DNA of 64,000 bases from Streptomyces sp. S4.7 (GTDB lineage: Bacteria; Actinomycetota; Actinomycetes; Streptomycetales; Streptomycetaceae). The stretch covers positions 3,968,001 through 4,032,000 of the forward strand of contig NZ_CP048397.1 of the NCBI RefSeq assembly GCF_010384365.1, in the 5' to 3' direction. The position numbers and the translations under genes were made by a program. The notes beneath the pieces were generated by a model, which worked only from the letters and a program-made list of their open reading frames with translations, made no database searches and had not been told where the DNA came from. This document shows positions 16,364 to 24,569 of the stretch, piece after piece. Numbering within the stretch: the stretch's first letter is position 1; each line of letters starts with the position of its first letter.

Positions 16364-17683
16364 ATGGACCACCCCCCACGGCTGTCGAAGCGCCCCGTCG
16401 GCGCACTGCCACCGCTGCCGACCGACCCCACCTTCTGGCGCAGTCCGGTGCGCGGTGTCCGGTTCACGGCGGTGCTCGGACTCGTACTGCTGGCCGGACT
16501 CACCCTGCTGTTCGTGACGGGTCTGCTGTCGTACGCGGCGTACAACCCGGATCTCGCGTCCGTCAACGACAAGACCCCGGACCGCGGATGGCTCGGCTTC
16601 TACCTCTTCGACTGGCCGACCCACCCGTACTGGCTCTACCGCCTCATCCAGGGGCTGCACGTCACGGTGGGCATCGCGCTGATCCCGGTGCTGCTGGCGA
16701 AGCTCTGGTCGGTGATCCCGAGGCTGTTCACGCTGCCGCCGGTCACGTCGCTCGCGCACGCGCTGGAGCGGATCTCGCTGGTGCTGCTGGTGGGCGGCGC
16801 GCTGTTCGAGTTCGTCACAGGCGTGCTCAACATCCAGTTGGACTACCTGTTCCCCGGGTCCTTCTACCGGCTGCACTTCTACGGGGCGTGGGTGTTCTTC
16901 GGGGCGTTCGTCGCGCACGCCGCGCTGAAGATGCCCAAGGCGCTGCGGGCCATCCGGAGCGGGGAGCTCCGCTCCGGGAGAACCGGCGGCGGTACGGGGG
17001 CCGGGGCGCACCGCGCCGCGGGGACGGAGGACGACCTGGCGTCCCCGGCGCCCGCGCCGCCGACCCTCTCACGGCGCGGCGCATTCGCCGTCGTCGGCAC
17101 GGGATCGCTGTTCATGCTGCTCACGACGGCGGGCCGGAGTTTCGACGGTCCGCTGCGCCGTACCGCGCTGCTCGCCCCGCACGGCTGGCAGGACCCGGGA
17201 GGCGGCCCGAACGGCTTCCAGATCAACAAGACGGCGGCGGCGGTCGGGGTCAGGGCGGCCGACACCGCCGGGGACCGGTGGCGGCTGGTCGTCAGCGGCC
17301 CGGCCGGGGACGTACGGCTCTCGCGCGCGCAGCTCCTCGCGATGGACCAGCACACCTCCGAGCTGCCGATCGCCTGTGTGGAGGGCTGGTCGACGTCGAA
17401 CCAGTCGTGGCGCGGCGTACGCCTGCGGGACCTCGCCGCACTGGCCGGGTATCCGGCCGACGCGCCCGGTGTGTTCGTGGAGTCCCTCCAGGCCCGCGGG
17501 AGTTTCCGTTCGGGCGCGCTGCGCGACAACCAGGTGCGCGACGGGCGTTCGCTGCTGGCGCTCCGGGTCAACGGCGCGGACCTGTCGCTCGACCACGGCT
17601 TCCCGGCGCGGATCATCGTCCCGGCCGCGCCCGGGGTGCTGAACACGAAGTGGGTCACCAGGCTGACGTTCGGAGCGCTGTGA
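16364..17683 (+). CDS. Cytochrome b561-like / sulfite-oxidase family molybdopterin oxidoreductase fusion
   Basis: A 439-residue two-part protein. Residues about 30-205 form a four-helix membrane region with histidines suited to haem (GLHVTVGIALIPVLL, FYGAWVFFGAFVAH), resembling cytochrome b561. A loop rich in Gly/Ala/Pro leads to a fifth hydrophobic stretch and then the Moco domain, with the cysteine ligand of the molybdenum in PIACVEGWSTSNQSW. This architecture suggests an extracytoplasmic reductase or oxidase, YedY/SorA-like, exchanging electrons with the quinone pool through its own haem domain. ATG 16364 is the first plausible start. It overlaps the next gene by one base. Confidence 0.85.
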   Translation: MDHPPRLSKRPVGALPPLPTDPTFWRSPVRGVRFTAVLGLVLLAGLTLLFVTGLLSYAAYNPDLASVNDKTPDRGWLGFYLFDWPTHPYWLYRLIQGLHVTVGIALIPVLLAKLWSVIPRLFTLPPVTSLAHALERISLVLLVGGALFEFVTGVLNIQLDYLFPGSFYRLHFYGAWVFFGAFVAHAALKMPKALRAIRSGELRSGRTGGGTGAGAHRAAGTEDDLASPAPAPPTLSRRGAFAVVGTGSLFMLLTTAGRSFDGPLRRTALLAPHGWQDPGGGPNGFQINKTAAAVGVRAADTAGDRWRLVVSGPAGDVRLSRAQLLAMDQHTSELPIACVEGWSTSNQSWRGVRLRDLAALAGYPADAPGVFVESLQARGSFRSGALRDNQVRDGRSLLALRVNGADLSLDHGFPARIIVPAAPGVLNTKWVTRLTFGAL

Positions 17684-18201
17684 TGAATCGCCGGAACCGT
17701 ACGGGGCGCGCCATCGAGCGCCGCGTCCTCAAGGACCGCTCCCTCCAATACCGCTCGCTGCTGGGCAGTCCCCTCCAGATCGTGCTGCTGCTCGCCACCC
17801 TCGCCTTCGTGGGATATGTGGGAGTGCGCCTGCTGGTGGGCGAGACGTTCCTGATCGTGGTCTGGTTCGTCGGCGCCGCGCTCGTGCACGACCTCGTCCT
17901 GGTGCCGCTCTACACGGCGGCCGACCGGACGGTGACCGCCGCGCTGGGACCACGGCGCCGGCTCGTCAACTACGTACGTGTACCGGCCTTCCTGTCGGGG
18001 CTGCTCCTGCTGGTGTGGTTCCCGATGATCACGGGGCGGGTGAGGCGCTACGAGCCGTACGCCGCCCTGTCGCCCGACGGGTTCCTGGCGCGCTGGCTGC
18101 TGGTCACGGCCGCGCTGTTCGTGTGCTCGGCGCTCTGTCTGGTGACGCGCGCGGTACTGCGGCGCAGGGCGACGAAGGGGCGGCCCGCCGCCTCCCACTG
18201 A
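17683..18201 (+). CDS. Integral membrane protein, four predicted helices
   Basis: A 172-residue protein with a basic N-terminus (NRRNRTGRAIERRVLKDRS) and four hydrophobic segments, among them LQIVLLLATLAFVGYVGVRL and FLIVVWFVGAALVHDLVLVP. There is no recognised catalytic motif. Its start shares a base with the stop of the molybdenum enzyme (TGATG), so it is probably made with that enzyme and may act as an accessory membrane subunit. Its last 154 bp overlap the 3' end of the methyltransferase gene on the other strand. Confidence 0.7.
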   Translation: MNRRNRTGRAIERRVLKDRSLQYRSLLGSPLQIVLLLATLAFVGYVGVRLLVGETFLIVVWFVGAALVHDLVLVPLYTAADRTVTAALGPRRRLVNYVRVPAFLSGLLLLVWFPMITGRVRRYEPYAALSPDGFLARWLLVTAALFVCSALCLVTRAVLRRRATKGRPAASH

Positions 18202-18872
18202 TCGACGGGCTGCCAGCCGATGGCCCGGCCGTACCGGAGCAGCGCCGGGGTGCCGAGCCGGGCCCACGGGAAGTGCGAGCCCGTGGCGCGGGCTCCGTCC
18301 GCCGGGGGGTGGCGCCCGTCGTCCACCCGTACGCGCACCCGCTCGTCGATGTCCACGGGCGCGGTCTCGGCGATGATCAGCCCGCCGTGCCTCAGCAGTC
18401 CGGCGGCCCGGCGGAGCAGTCCTGCCGGGTCCCCGCCGATACCGATGTTGCCGTCCACGAGCAGGACGGTGCCCCAACGTCCCTCGCCGGGAAGGGGGTC
18501 GAAGACGGAGCGGTGCAGGGCGGTGCCGCCGAGCCGCAGCGTGCGTTCGACGGCAGCCTCGCTGACATCGACGCCGAGCGCCTGCCGCCCGCGCGCCGCG
18601 AGCGCGGCGACGAGGCGGCCGGGGCCGCAGCCGATGTCCAGGACGGCGCCCTCGCAGCGGTGCAGGGCCGAGAGGTCGGCGGCGTCGGCGCGGGCGCACC
18701 AGCGCTCGACGTCCAGGGGCAGCAGCCAGCCGTCCGTACGGCGCAGGAAGAGCGGGCCGCGGCCGGCCCGGAGGGCGTCGGCGTACGGGTCGGTGCTCCA
18801 GGCGGCGGCCTCGGTGCCGGTGTCCGCTGTGCCGGTCGCCGGGGCGTCGGTGCCGGTGTCCGTGGTGCTCAC
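18048..18872 (-). CDS. Class I SAM-dependent methyltransferase
   Basis: A 274-residue protein. A Thr/Ala/Gly-rich lead is followed by the SAM-binding motif VLDIGCGPGRLVAALAARG and a motif II region GTVLLVDGNIGIGG. The family fold ends near ALRRS; the last 40 or so residues run antisense through the neighbouring membrane-protein gene and look like read-through of an alternative frame. GTG 18872 overlaps the DUF2064 stop (GTGA). It is third in a minus-strand operon with GT2 and DUF2064 genes, so the substrate may be a glycoconjugate or lipid. That substrate is not identifiable. Confidence 0.78.
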   Translation of the reverse strand: MSTTDTGTDAPATGTADTGTEAAAWSTDPYADALRAGRGPLFLRRTDGWLLPLDVERWCARADAADLSALHRCEGAVLDIGCGPGRLVAALAARGRQALGVDVSEAAVERTLRLGGTALHRSVFDPLPGEGRWGTVLLVDGNIGIGGDPAGLLRRAAGLLRHGGLIIAETAPVDIDERVRVRVDDGRHPPADGARATGSHFPWARLGTPALLRYGRAIGWQPVDQWEAAGRPFVALRRSTARVTRQSAEHTNSAAVTSSQRARNPSGDRAAYGS

Positions 18873-19522
18873 CGGGCGCCCACCGGGGTGAGCCGGCGCA
18901 GGGTGGCGGCGAACTGCCCGTCCGGGGCCGCCGATGCGACGTACTCGGCGTCGGCCGCCGAGTCCACGTCGCGCAGCGGCGGCAGATCGCGCACGGTGAA
19001 CCCGGCGCGGACGAGACGGCGGCGCTGGACGGCGCCGGTGTCGGGTGCGGACATGGGCACCCCGCGAATGAGGTCCGGCGGGGCGGACTCGGGGGCGGCG
19101 AGGCCCAGCGCCCAGAAGCCGCCGTCGTCGGCGGGTCCGAACCAGGCGTCGCAGCCGTCCCAGCCGGCCGGACCGAGCGCGGGGGCCAGCAGGTCGGGGG
19201 TGATCTGCGGGGTGTCCATGCCGACGAGGAGCGTCGGCCCCTTACAGCTTTCGAAGGCGGCGGCCAGCCGCTCGTCGAGCCCGCCCGCGCACTGCGGCAC
19301 CACGTCGATGCCGGGTGGCAGCCAGGGTCCCGGGCGTCCTTCGAGGACCAGGACACGGCGCCGGGCGGGGAGGGCGCGGACGGTCCGCAGGGTGTCGGCG
19401 AGCGCGGCCTCGGCGAGGCGGGCGGCGTCGGCGGGGGGGAAGGGCGGGGTGAGGCGCGTCTTGACGCGGCCGGGGAGGGGTTCCTTGGCGATGACGAGCA
19501 GGGTGGTGGTGGGGGAGGTCAC
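18869..19522 (-). CDS. DUF2064 / TIGR04282-type glycosyltransferase-like protein
   Basis: A 217-residue protein opening LLVIAKEPLPGRVKTRLTPP, followed by LVGMDTPQITPDLL and WFGPADDGGFWALGL, all family hallmarks of DUF2064. The fold is nucleotidyl-diphospho-sugar transferase-like (GT-A), and members commonly sit beside a GT2 enzyme, as here. The GTG start overlaps the GT2 stop as GTGA; the open frame continues upstream only antisense to other content. It is coupled at its end to the methyltransferase. It is probably a sugar-nucleotide-using or nucleotidyl-transferring partner of the GT2 enzyme. Confidence 0.82.
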   Translation of the reverse strand: MTSPTTTLLVIAKEPLPGRVKTRLTPPFPPADAARLAEAALADTLRTVRALPARRRVLVLEGRPGPWLPPGIDVVPQCAGGLDERLAAAFESCKGPTLLVGMDTPQITPDLLAPALGPAGWDGCDAWFGPADDGGFWALGLAAPESAPPDLIRGVPMSAPDTGAVQRRRLVRAGFTVRDLPPLRDVDSAADAEYVASAAPDGQFAATLRRLTPVGAR

Positions 19523-20262
19523 TTGGCGGCCTCCGCGGGAGCGTTCGGGACGGTGTTCGGCGCGGTGCTCGTGCGCCGTAGGGACTGCGCGGGGGGCCGG
19601 CTCAGCACGGCGCGCATGTCGCGTACCGCGTGCCAGGTGCCCCGCCAGGTGCCGGTGACCTTGGACCTGCCCGTACGCGGTCGGTAGGGCACGTCGGCCT
19701 CGTTGACCCTCAGTCCGGCGTCGGCCGCGCGCACCACCATCTCCAGCGGGTAGCCACTGCGCTGGTCGGTGATGCCCAGCGCCAGCAGGTCCGCGCGGCG
19801 CGCGGCACGCAGCGGGCCGAGGTCGCGCAGCGTCACGCCGGTGCGGCGGCGCAGCATCCGGGAGAGGGCGAGATTCCCGGCGCGGGCGTGCGCGGGCCAG
19901 GTACCGCGGCCCTGCGGGCGACGGCGGCCCAGCATCAAGTCGGTCTCTCCGAGGGCGACTTGGCGTACGAAGCCGGTGAGGAGACCGGGGTCGAGGGAGG
20001 CGTCGCAGTCGCAGAAGCAGACGTACTCGGCGTCGGACGCGAGGAGGCCCGCGTGGCAGGCCGCACCGAACCCCCGTCGCGGCTCGTGGACGACGGTGGC
20101 GCCGAACGAGCGTGCGACGTCCGCCGAGCCGTCCGTGGAGCCGTTGTCGACGACGATCGCGCGCCAGCCGACGGGGATGTGTTCCAGCACCCATGGCAGC
20201 GCGGCCGCCTCGTCGAGGCAGGGCAGAACAACATCGGCGGTAAGATCAGAGAGGTTGGTCAC
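19519..20262 (-). CDS. Family 2 glycosyltransferase
   Basis: A 247-residue GT2 enzyme of GT-A fold. VVLPCLDEAAALPWVLEHI is the nucleotide-binding start, VDNGSTDGSADVARSFGA the second motif, and FCDCDASLDPGLL the metal-binding DxD-like acidic site. It lacks C-terminal membrane helices, unlike dolichol-phosphate-mannose synthase-like relatives, so it is probably soluble. GTG 20262 is preferred because AGGG lies 8 nt upstream; GTG 20271 is an alternative. It leads an operon with DUF2064 and a methyltransferase and is divergent from the two-component system, with an inverted repeat between them. Confidence 0.83.
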   Translation of the reverse strand: MTNLSDLTADVVLPCLDEAAALPWVLEHIPVGWRAIVVDNGSTDGSADVARSFGATVVHEPRRGFGAACHAGLLASDAEYVCFCDCDASLDPGLLTGFVRQVALGETDLMLGRRRPQGRGTWPAHARAGNLALSRMLRRRTGVTLRDLGPLRAARRADLLALGITDQRSGYPLEMVVRAADAGLRVNEADVPYRPRTGRSKVTGTWRGTWHAVRDMRAVLSRPPAQSLRRTSTAPNTVPNAPAEAAK

Positions 20263-20279
20263 GGCGCTCACCCTACGGA

Positions 20280-20315
20280 TCGTAAGGCCGCATAACGGAC
20301 TTCTGGACCTTACGA
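20280..20315. promoter_or_regulatory. Inverted repeat TCGTAAGG-N20-CCTTACGA in a divergent promoter region
   Basis: TCGTAAGG at 20280-20287 and its exact complement CCTTACGA at 20308-20315 lie between the GT2 gene and the response-regulator gene. Half-sites about two helical turns apart suit a dimeric winged-helix regulator, and the adjacent OmpR-type response regulator is an obvious candidate for self-control and control of the divergent glycosyltransferase operon. Function is inferred from position and symmetry only. Confidence 0.5.
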
Positions 20316-20385
20316 AACACGGACGTTCGGCCGATCCGGGCGCTCGGGCGGTCTCTCGCGCGGGGCGCGGTGCGAAGGTGGACGT

Positions 20386-21357
20386 ATGCAGAGCAATCCC
20401 ATCGGCGGCGACGCCGGCCACGGCGCGAACGGGCAGGCACCCGCCCATGTCCTCGTCGTCGACGACGATCCGACCGTCGCCGAGGTCGTCGCCGGCTACC
20501 TCGACCGGGCCGGTCACGACGTCGCACGCGCCGCCGACGGCCCGTCCGCGCTCGCGCGATTCGCCCGCAGACGGCCCGACTTGGTCGTGCTCGACCTGAT
20601 GCTGCCCGGCATGGACGGCTTCGAGGTCTGCCGCCGGATGCGCGAACAGGGCGGCCCGGTACCGGTGATCATGCTGACGGCGCGCGGGGACGAGGAGGAC
20701 CGCGTACTGGGGCTGGAGACGGGCGCGGACGACTACGTCACCAAGCCCTTCAGCCCGCGGGAGTTGGTGCTGCGCGTCGGGTCGGTGCTGCGCCGGGCGC
20801 GGCTGCCGGTGCCCGTGCCCGGTACGTCGCCGGCGGCGGGCGTGCTGCGTACGGCGGCCCTCTCCCTGGACCCCGCGGCGCGGCGCGCCACCCGCGAGGG
20901 CGCCGAACTGGCGCTCACCCTCCGGGAGTTCGACCTGCTGGCCTTCTTCCTGCGGCACCCGGGGCGGGCGTTCTCGCGCGAGGAGCTGATGAGCGAGGTC
21001 TGGGGCTGGGACTTCGGAGACCTGTCGACGGTCACGGTCCATGTCCGCCGCCTGCGCGCCAAGATCGAACACGACCCGGCGCGGCCGCGGTTGATCCAGA
21101 CGGTGTGGGGGGTCGGTTACCGCTTGGCGGAGCCGGAGGACATGGCTGCGGGCGGGAGCGCGGGTGCGGGCGCCGGGCGTCCGCCGCAGGACACCCGGCC
21201 CGCACCCGGCGCGGAAGGCGTCCCGGACATCCCGGCCGGCGCCTCGGCGTCCTCGCCGGACACGCCGCCCCGGTCACCGGACACGCCGCCCCGGTCACCG
21301 GACCCGTCACCCGGCTCGGACCCGTCACCCGGCTCCCGGAGGTCCGCCCGGCCATGA
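20386..21357 (+). CDS. OmpR/PhoB-family response regulator with a Ser/Pro-rich tail
   Basis: A 323-residue regulator. Residues about 20-135 are the receiver: acidic pocket VVDDD, phospho-acceptor D70 in VVLDLMLPGMDG, and the lysine of VTKPF. Residues about 155-245 are the winged helix, with LTLREFDLLAFFL, the recognition-helix segment STVTVHVRRLRAKIE and VWGVGYRL. The last 75 residues are an unusual disordered tail rich in Ala, Gly, Ser and Pro that includes tandem repeats. Response regulators of this family normally end after the wing at about 230 residues. The gene overlaps the kinase gene by ATGA, giving a coupled two-component system. Confidence 0.93.
   Translation: MQSNPIGGDAGHGANGQAPAHVLVVDDDPTVAEVVAGYLDRAGHDVARAADGPSALARFARRRPDLVVLDLMLPGMDGFEVCRRMREQGGPVPVIMLTARGDEEDRVLGLETGADDYVTKPFSPRELVLRVGSVLRRARLPVPVPGTSPAAGVLRTAALSLDPAARRATREGAELALTLREFDLLAFFLRHPGRAFSREELMSEVWGWDFGDLSTVTVHVRRLRAKIEHDPARPRLIQTVWGVGYRLAEPEDMAAGGSAGAGAGRPPQDTRPAPGAEGVPDIPAGASASSPDTPPRSPDTPPRSPDPSPGSDPSPGSRRSARP
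21256..21335 (+). repeat. Two adjacent in-frame tandem repeats in the response-regulator tail
   Basis: A 21-bp unit starting CCGGACACGCCG is perfectly repeated at 21256-21276 and 21277-21297 (peptide SPDTPPR twice). It is followed by a perfect 18-bp repeat, GGACCCGTCACCCGGCTC, at 21300-21317 and 21318-21335. Both lengths are multiples of three, so copy-number change would alter tail length without breaking the frame or the overlap with the kinase gene. Confidence 0.9.
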
Positions 21358-22460
21358 AGGACATGCTCCTCATCGCTCTCATCGCGTTTCTCGGCGCCGC
21401 GGCCGCGGGCCTCCTCGGGGCCCTCACGCTGCGCCTGTTCCGGCGCCGGTCGCTCGTGGTGTCCGTGACCGTCGTCGCCGCCGTCGCCGTGACCGCGATG
21501 CTCGCCGGGACGCTCGCCGTCGCCTGGGCGATGTTCCTGTCACCGCACGATCTGAGCGTCGTCACCACGGTCGTCGCGATGGCCGCCGTCGTCTCGCTCG
21601 TCACCGCCGTCCTCCTCGGCAGATGGATGGTCGCCCGCAGCAGGGATCTGACCCTGGCCGCCAGGTCGTTCGGCGACGGCGGGGTCTTCGCCGCGCCCGT
21701 CGAGCCCGCGACCGCCGAACTGGACGCGCTGACACGCGAGCTGGCGGCCACGAGTGCCAAGCTCGACAGCTCGCGTGAGCGTGAACGCGCGCTGGAGACC
21801 TCGCGGCGCGAACTCGTCGCGTGGATCTCGCACGATCTGCGCACGCCCCTCGCCGGGCTGCGCGCCATGTCGGAGGCGCTGGAGGACGGCATGGCCGCCG
21901 ACTCCCCGCGCTATCTGCGGCAGATACGTACCGAGGTCGAGCGCATGAACGACATGGTCGGCGATCTCTTCGAACTCTCCCGGATCCACGCGGGATCGCT
22001 CACCCTGACCCCCACCCGTATCTCGGTGTACGACCTGGTCGGCGACGCCCTGGCCGGCGCCGATCCGCTGGCGCGCGAGCTGGGCGTACGGCTCGTGGGC
22101 GACCGGATCGACGCCGTACCGGTGGAGGTCGACAGCAAGGAGATGAGCCGGGTCCTCGGCAATCTGCTGATCAACGCCATCCGCCGGACCCCGGCCGACG
22201 GCACGGTCGCGGTCGCCGCGCGGCACGGTCAGGGCGGGGTGGTGCTCTCGGTGACCGACGGCTGCGGCGGAATACCGGAGGAGGACCTGCCGCGCGTCTT
22301 CGACACGGGCTGGCGCGGCAGCGACGCCCGCACACCCCCGGCCGGCGCGGGCCTCGGACTCGCGATCGTACGAGGCATCGTGGAGGCCCACGCGGGCCGG
22401 GCGGCGGTCCGCAACGTGGCGGGAGGCTGCTGCTTCGAGGTGACGCTCCCCGCCGCCTGA
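21354..22460 (+). CDS. Sensor histidine kinase (HAMP-like, intramembrane-sensing type)
   Basis: A 368-residue kinase. Three hydrophobic segments fill residues about 4-95 with almost no extracytoplasmic loop, so a signal would be sensed in or at the membrane. A HAMP-like linker and coil follow, then the H box WISHDLRTPLAGLRAM with the phospho-accepting histidine, the N box NLLINAIRRTP and the G boxes DGCGGIPEED and GAGLGLAIVRG. The N box has arginine where most kinases have asparagine-arginine-lysine patterns, but the ATP-lid motifs are intact. The ATG start overlaps the regulator stop. The partner is the upstream response regulator. Confidence 0.92.
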   Translation: MKDMLLIALIAFLGAAAAGLLGALTLRLFRRRSLVVSVTVVAAVAVTAMLAGTLAVAWAMFLSPHDLSVVTTVVAMAAVVSLVTAVLLGRWMVARSRDLTLAARSFGDGGVFAAPVEPATAELDALTRELAATSAKLDSSRERERALETSRRELVAWISHDLRTPLAGLRAMSEALEDGMAADSPRYLRQIRTEVERMNDMVGDLFELSRIHAGSLTLTPTRISVYDLVGDALAGADPLARELGVRLVGDRIDAVPVEVDSKEMSRVLGNLLINAIRRTPADGTVAVAARHGQGGVVLSVTDGCGGIPEEDLPRVFDTGWRGSDARTPPAGAGLGLAIVRGIVEAHAGRAAVRNVAGGCCFEVTLPAA

Positions 22461-22471
22461 TCCGAGCCGCG

Positions 22472-22571
22472 CCATACGGAGCGGGGAGCGCGTCACGGCC
22501 GGGCGCGCCCCGCCGCCCGGACACGCCCGGCGCCCCCGGTCACCGCGCCCTGCGGCGAGCGCTCCGTACGG
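22472..22571. promoter_or_regulatory. Long-spaced inverted repeat upstream of the PEP mutase family gene
   Basis: CCATACGGAGCG (22472-22483) and CGCTCCGTACGG (22560-22571) are complementary at 11 of 12 bases, with 76 bp of very GC-rich, self-complementary sequence between. The right arm ends 7 bp before the ATG at 22579, so folding would hide the start of that gene, or the structure could end the kinase transcript. Nothing else is recognisable in this 118-bp gap. Confidence 0.4.
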
Positions 22572-22578
22572 TTCGTCC

Positions 22579-23409
22579 ATGACTCCCCCCGGTTCACCTT
22601 CTCGCCCGGCCCTCGGCTTCCACGAACTGCACCACCGCACCGCGCCCTTGGTCCTCCCCAACGCCTGGGACGTCCCCTCGGCCCTCGCCTTCGTCGACGC
22701 CGGGTTCGAGGCCGTCGGCACGACGAGCTTCGGTGTCGCCTCCGGGCTCGGCCGTCCGGACGGCGGCCGGTCGACGCGTGACGCGAACGTCGCGCTGGCC
22801 AGGGCCCTGGCGCCGCTGCCGGTGCACGTCAGCGTGGACATCGAGGACGGCTACTCCGACGACCCGGACGAGGTCGCCGCGTACGTCTCCACGCTCGCCG
22901 CCGCCGGTGCCGACGTCGCGGACGTCGCGGGCGTCAACATCGAGGACAGCACCGCCGAGACGCTGATCGACCCGGCCGCGCACGCCGCGAAGGTCGCGGC
23001 GGTGAAGCGGCGCTGCCCGGAGGTGTTCGTCAACGCCCGCGTCGACACGTACTGGCTCGGCCAGGACGCCACCGTCGACTCGACGCTCGAACGCGCCGCG
23101 CGTTACATCGAGGCGGGCGCGGACGGCGTGTTCGTCCCCGGCGTCACGGAGCCCGGCGTACTGCGCGAACTGGCCGCGGCCGTCACCGTCCCCCTCAACG
23201 TCCTCGCCGTCCCCGCCCTCTCGCTCACCGAACTCGCGGGGCTGGGCGTCCGCCGCGTGAGCACGGGGTCCCTGCCGTACCGCGCCGCGCTGCACGCCGC
23301 CGTGCGGGTGGCGGACACGGTACGGGGTGGTGGCGGCGCCCTACCCGAGGCGACGCCGTATCCGCAGCTACAGGCGCGGCTCGTCGACTACGCGTCCCGG
23401 CTCGCGTAG
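22579..23409 (+). CDS. Isocitrate lyase / phosphoenolpyruvate mutase superfamily protein
   Basis: A 276-residue TIM-barrel enzyme. Family signatures are LVLPNAWDVPSALAFVDAGF, GTTSFGVASGLG, SVDIEDGYSDDP with the metal-binding acidic residues, GVNIEDST, and FVNARVDTYW. These single-domain soluble members act on 2-methylisocitrate, oxaloacetate or phosphonate-type substrates; the cysteine of true lyases (KRCGH type) is not seen, so a lyase proper is less likely. ATG 22579 is the first start. The 3' end overlaps the convergent epimerase gene by 42 bp. Confidence 0.82.
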   Translation: MTPPGSPSRPALGFHELHHRTAPLVLPNAWDVPSALAFVDAGFEAVGTTSFGVASGLGRPDGGRSTRDANVALARALAPLPVHVSVDIEDGYSDDPDEVAAYVSTLAAAGADVADVAGVNIEDSTAETLIDPAAHAAKVAAVKRRCPEVFVNARVDTYWLGQDATVDSTLERAARYIEAGADGVFVPGVTEPGVLRELAAAVTVPLNVLAVPALSLTELAGLGVRRVSTGSLPYRAALHAAVRVADTVRGGGGALPEATPYPQLQARLVDYASRLA

Positions 23410-24453
23410 CGGCGCGGTCGCGAACTCCGCCATGCCGTCGGCGAAGCCCACCTCCGGCTTCCAGCCCAACTCCTCGCGCAACGCCCGCGAATCTGCGGTG
23501 ACATGGCGTACGTCCCCGAGCCGGTACTCGCCGGTGACGACGGGCGCGGGCCCGCCGTGCGCCGAGGCCAGCGCGGCGGCCATCTCGCCGATGGTGTGCG
23601 GCTCGCCGCTGCCGGTGTTGTACGCGGCGAAGCCGGACGGCCCGCCCGCGCACACCGCGTCGAGGGCGGCCACGTTGGCGGCGGCCACGTCCCGTACGTG
23701 CACGAAGTCCCGCCGCTGACCGCCGTCCTCGTAGACGCGGGGCGCCTCGCCGCGCGCCAGCGCGGAGCGGAAGAAGGAGGCGACCCCCGCGTAGGGGGTG
23801 TCGCGGGGCATGCCGGGCCCGTAGACGTTGTGGTACCGAAGGGACACCGCCCGCCCGCCCGTGGCCCGCGCCCATGACGAGGCCAGGTGCTCCTGCGTGA
23901 GCTTGGTCGTGGCGTACACGTTGCGGGGATCGACGGGCGCGTCCTCCGCCACCAGCCCCGGCACCAACGGCGAGCCGCAGTCGGGGCAGTTGGGCTCGAA
24001 CCGCCCGGCGTCCAGATCGGCGGCCGCGCGTGGTCCCGGCCGGACCACGCCGTGGCGCGGGCAGTCGTAGCGCCCCTCGCCGTAGACGACCATCGACCCG
24101 GCGAGCACCAGCGCCGGCACACCCGCGTCGGCCATGGCGGCGAGAAGCACCGCCGTGCCGAGGTCGTTGCACCCCACGTACGCGGGCGCGTCGGCGAAGT
24201 CCTTGCCGAGCCCGACCATCGCGGCCTGGTGACAGACGGCCTCCACCCCGGCGAGCGCCCCCGCCACGGCCTCCCGGTCCCGCACGTCCCCGACGACCAG
24301 CCGCTCCCCCTCCCGCGTCGGCCGCGGTGGGGCCCCGCCGTGCGCGGAGGGCAGCAACGCGTCGAACACGACGGCCTCATGGCCGCGCGACACGAGGGCG
24401 CCGACGACCTCCGATCCGATGAACCCGGCTCCGCCGGTGACAAGTACACGCAT
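23368..24453 (-). CDS. NAD-dependent epimerase/dehydratase (extended SDR) with a Cys-rich insertion
   Basis: A 361-residue extended short-chain dehydrogenase. The N-terminal MRVLVTGGAGFIGSEVVGAL binds NAD; SMVVYGEGR, the catalytic NVYATTKLTQEH (Y-x3-K) and RYHNVYGPGMP follow as in UDP-sugar 4-epimerases and dehydratases. Between the serine and tyrosine lies an insertion with CPRHG and CPDCG about 35 residues apart, resembling a zinc ribbon. ATG 24453 is chosen because the protein then begins at the Rossmann strand; an in-frame start 57 nt upstream adds only an unconserved lead. It is probably an NDP-sugar modifying enzyme linked to the glycosyltransferases nearby. Confidence 0.85.
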   Translation of the reverse strand: MRVLVTGGAGFIGSEVVGALVSRGHEAVVFDALLPSAHGGAPPRPTREGERLVVGDVRDREAVAGALAGVEAVCHQAAMVGLGKDFADAPAYVGCNDLGTAVLLAAMADAGVPALVLAGSMVVYGEGRYDCPRHGVVRPGPRAAADLDAGRFEPNCPDCGSPLVPGLVAEDAPVDPRNVYATTKLTQEHLASSWARATGGRAVSLRYHNVYGPGMPRDTPYAGVASFFRSALARGEAPRVYEDGGQRRDFVHVRDVAAANVAALDAVCAGGPSGFAAYNTGSGEPHTIGEMAAALASAHGGPAPVVTGEYRLGDVRHVTADSRALREELGWKPEVGFADGMAEFATAPLREPGRVVDEPRL

Positions 24454-24569
24454 GGGGCCCACGCTAGGCGCGCGATCACGCAGTGGTCGGTACCCGCCAC
24501 GGCATGTCACGGGACCGTAAGATCACGCGCGCGTCAGTCGAGCGGCAGCACCCTTCGAAGGAGATGTTG

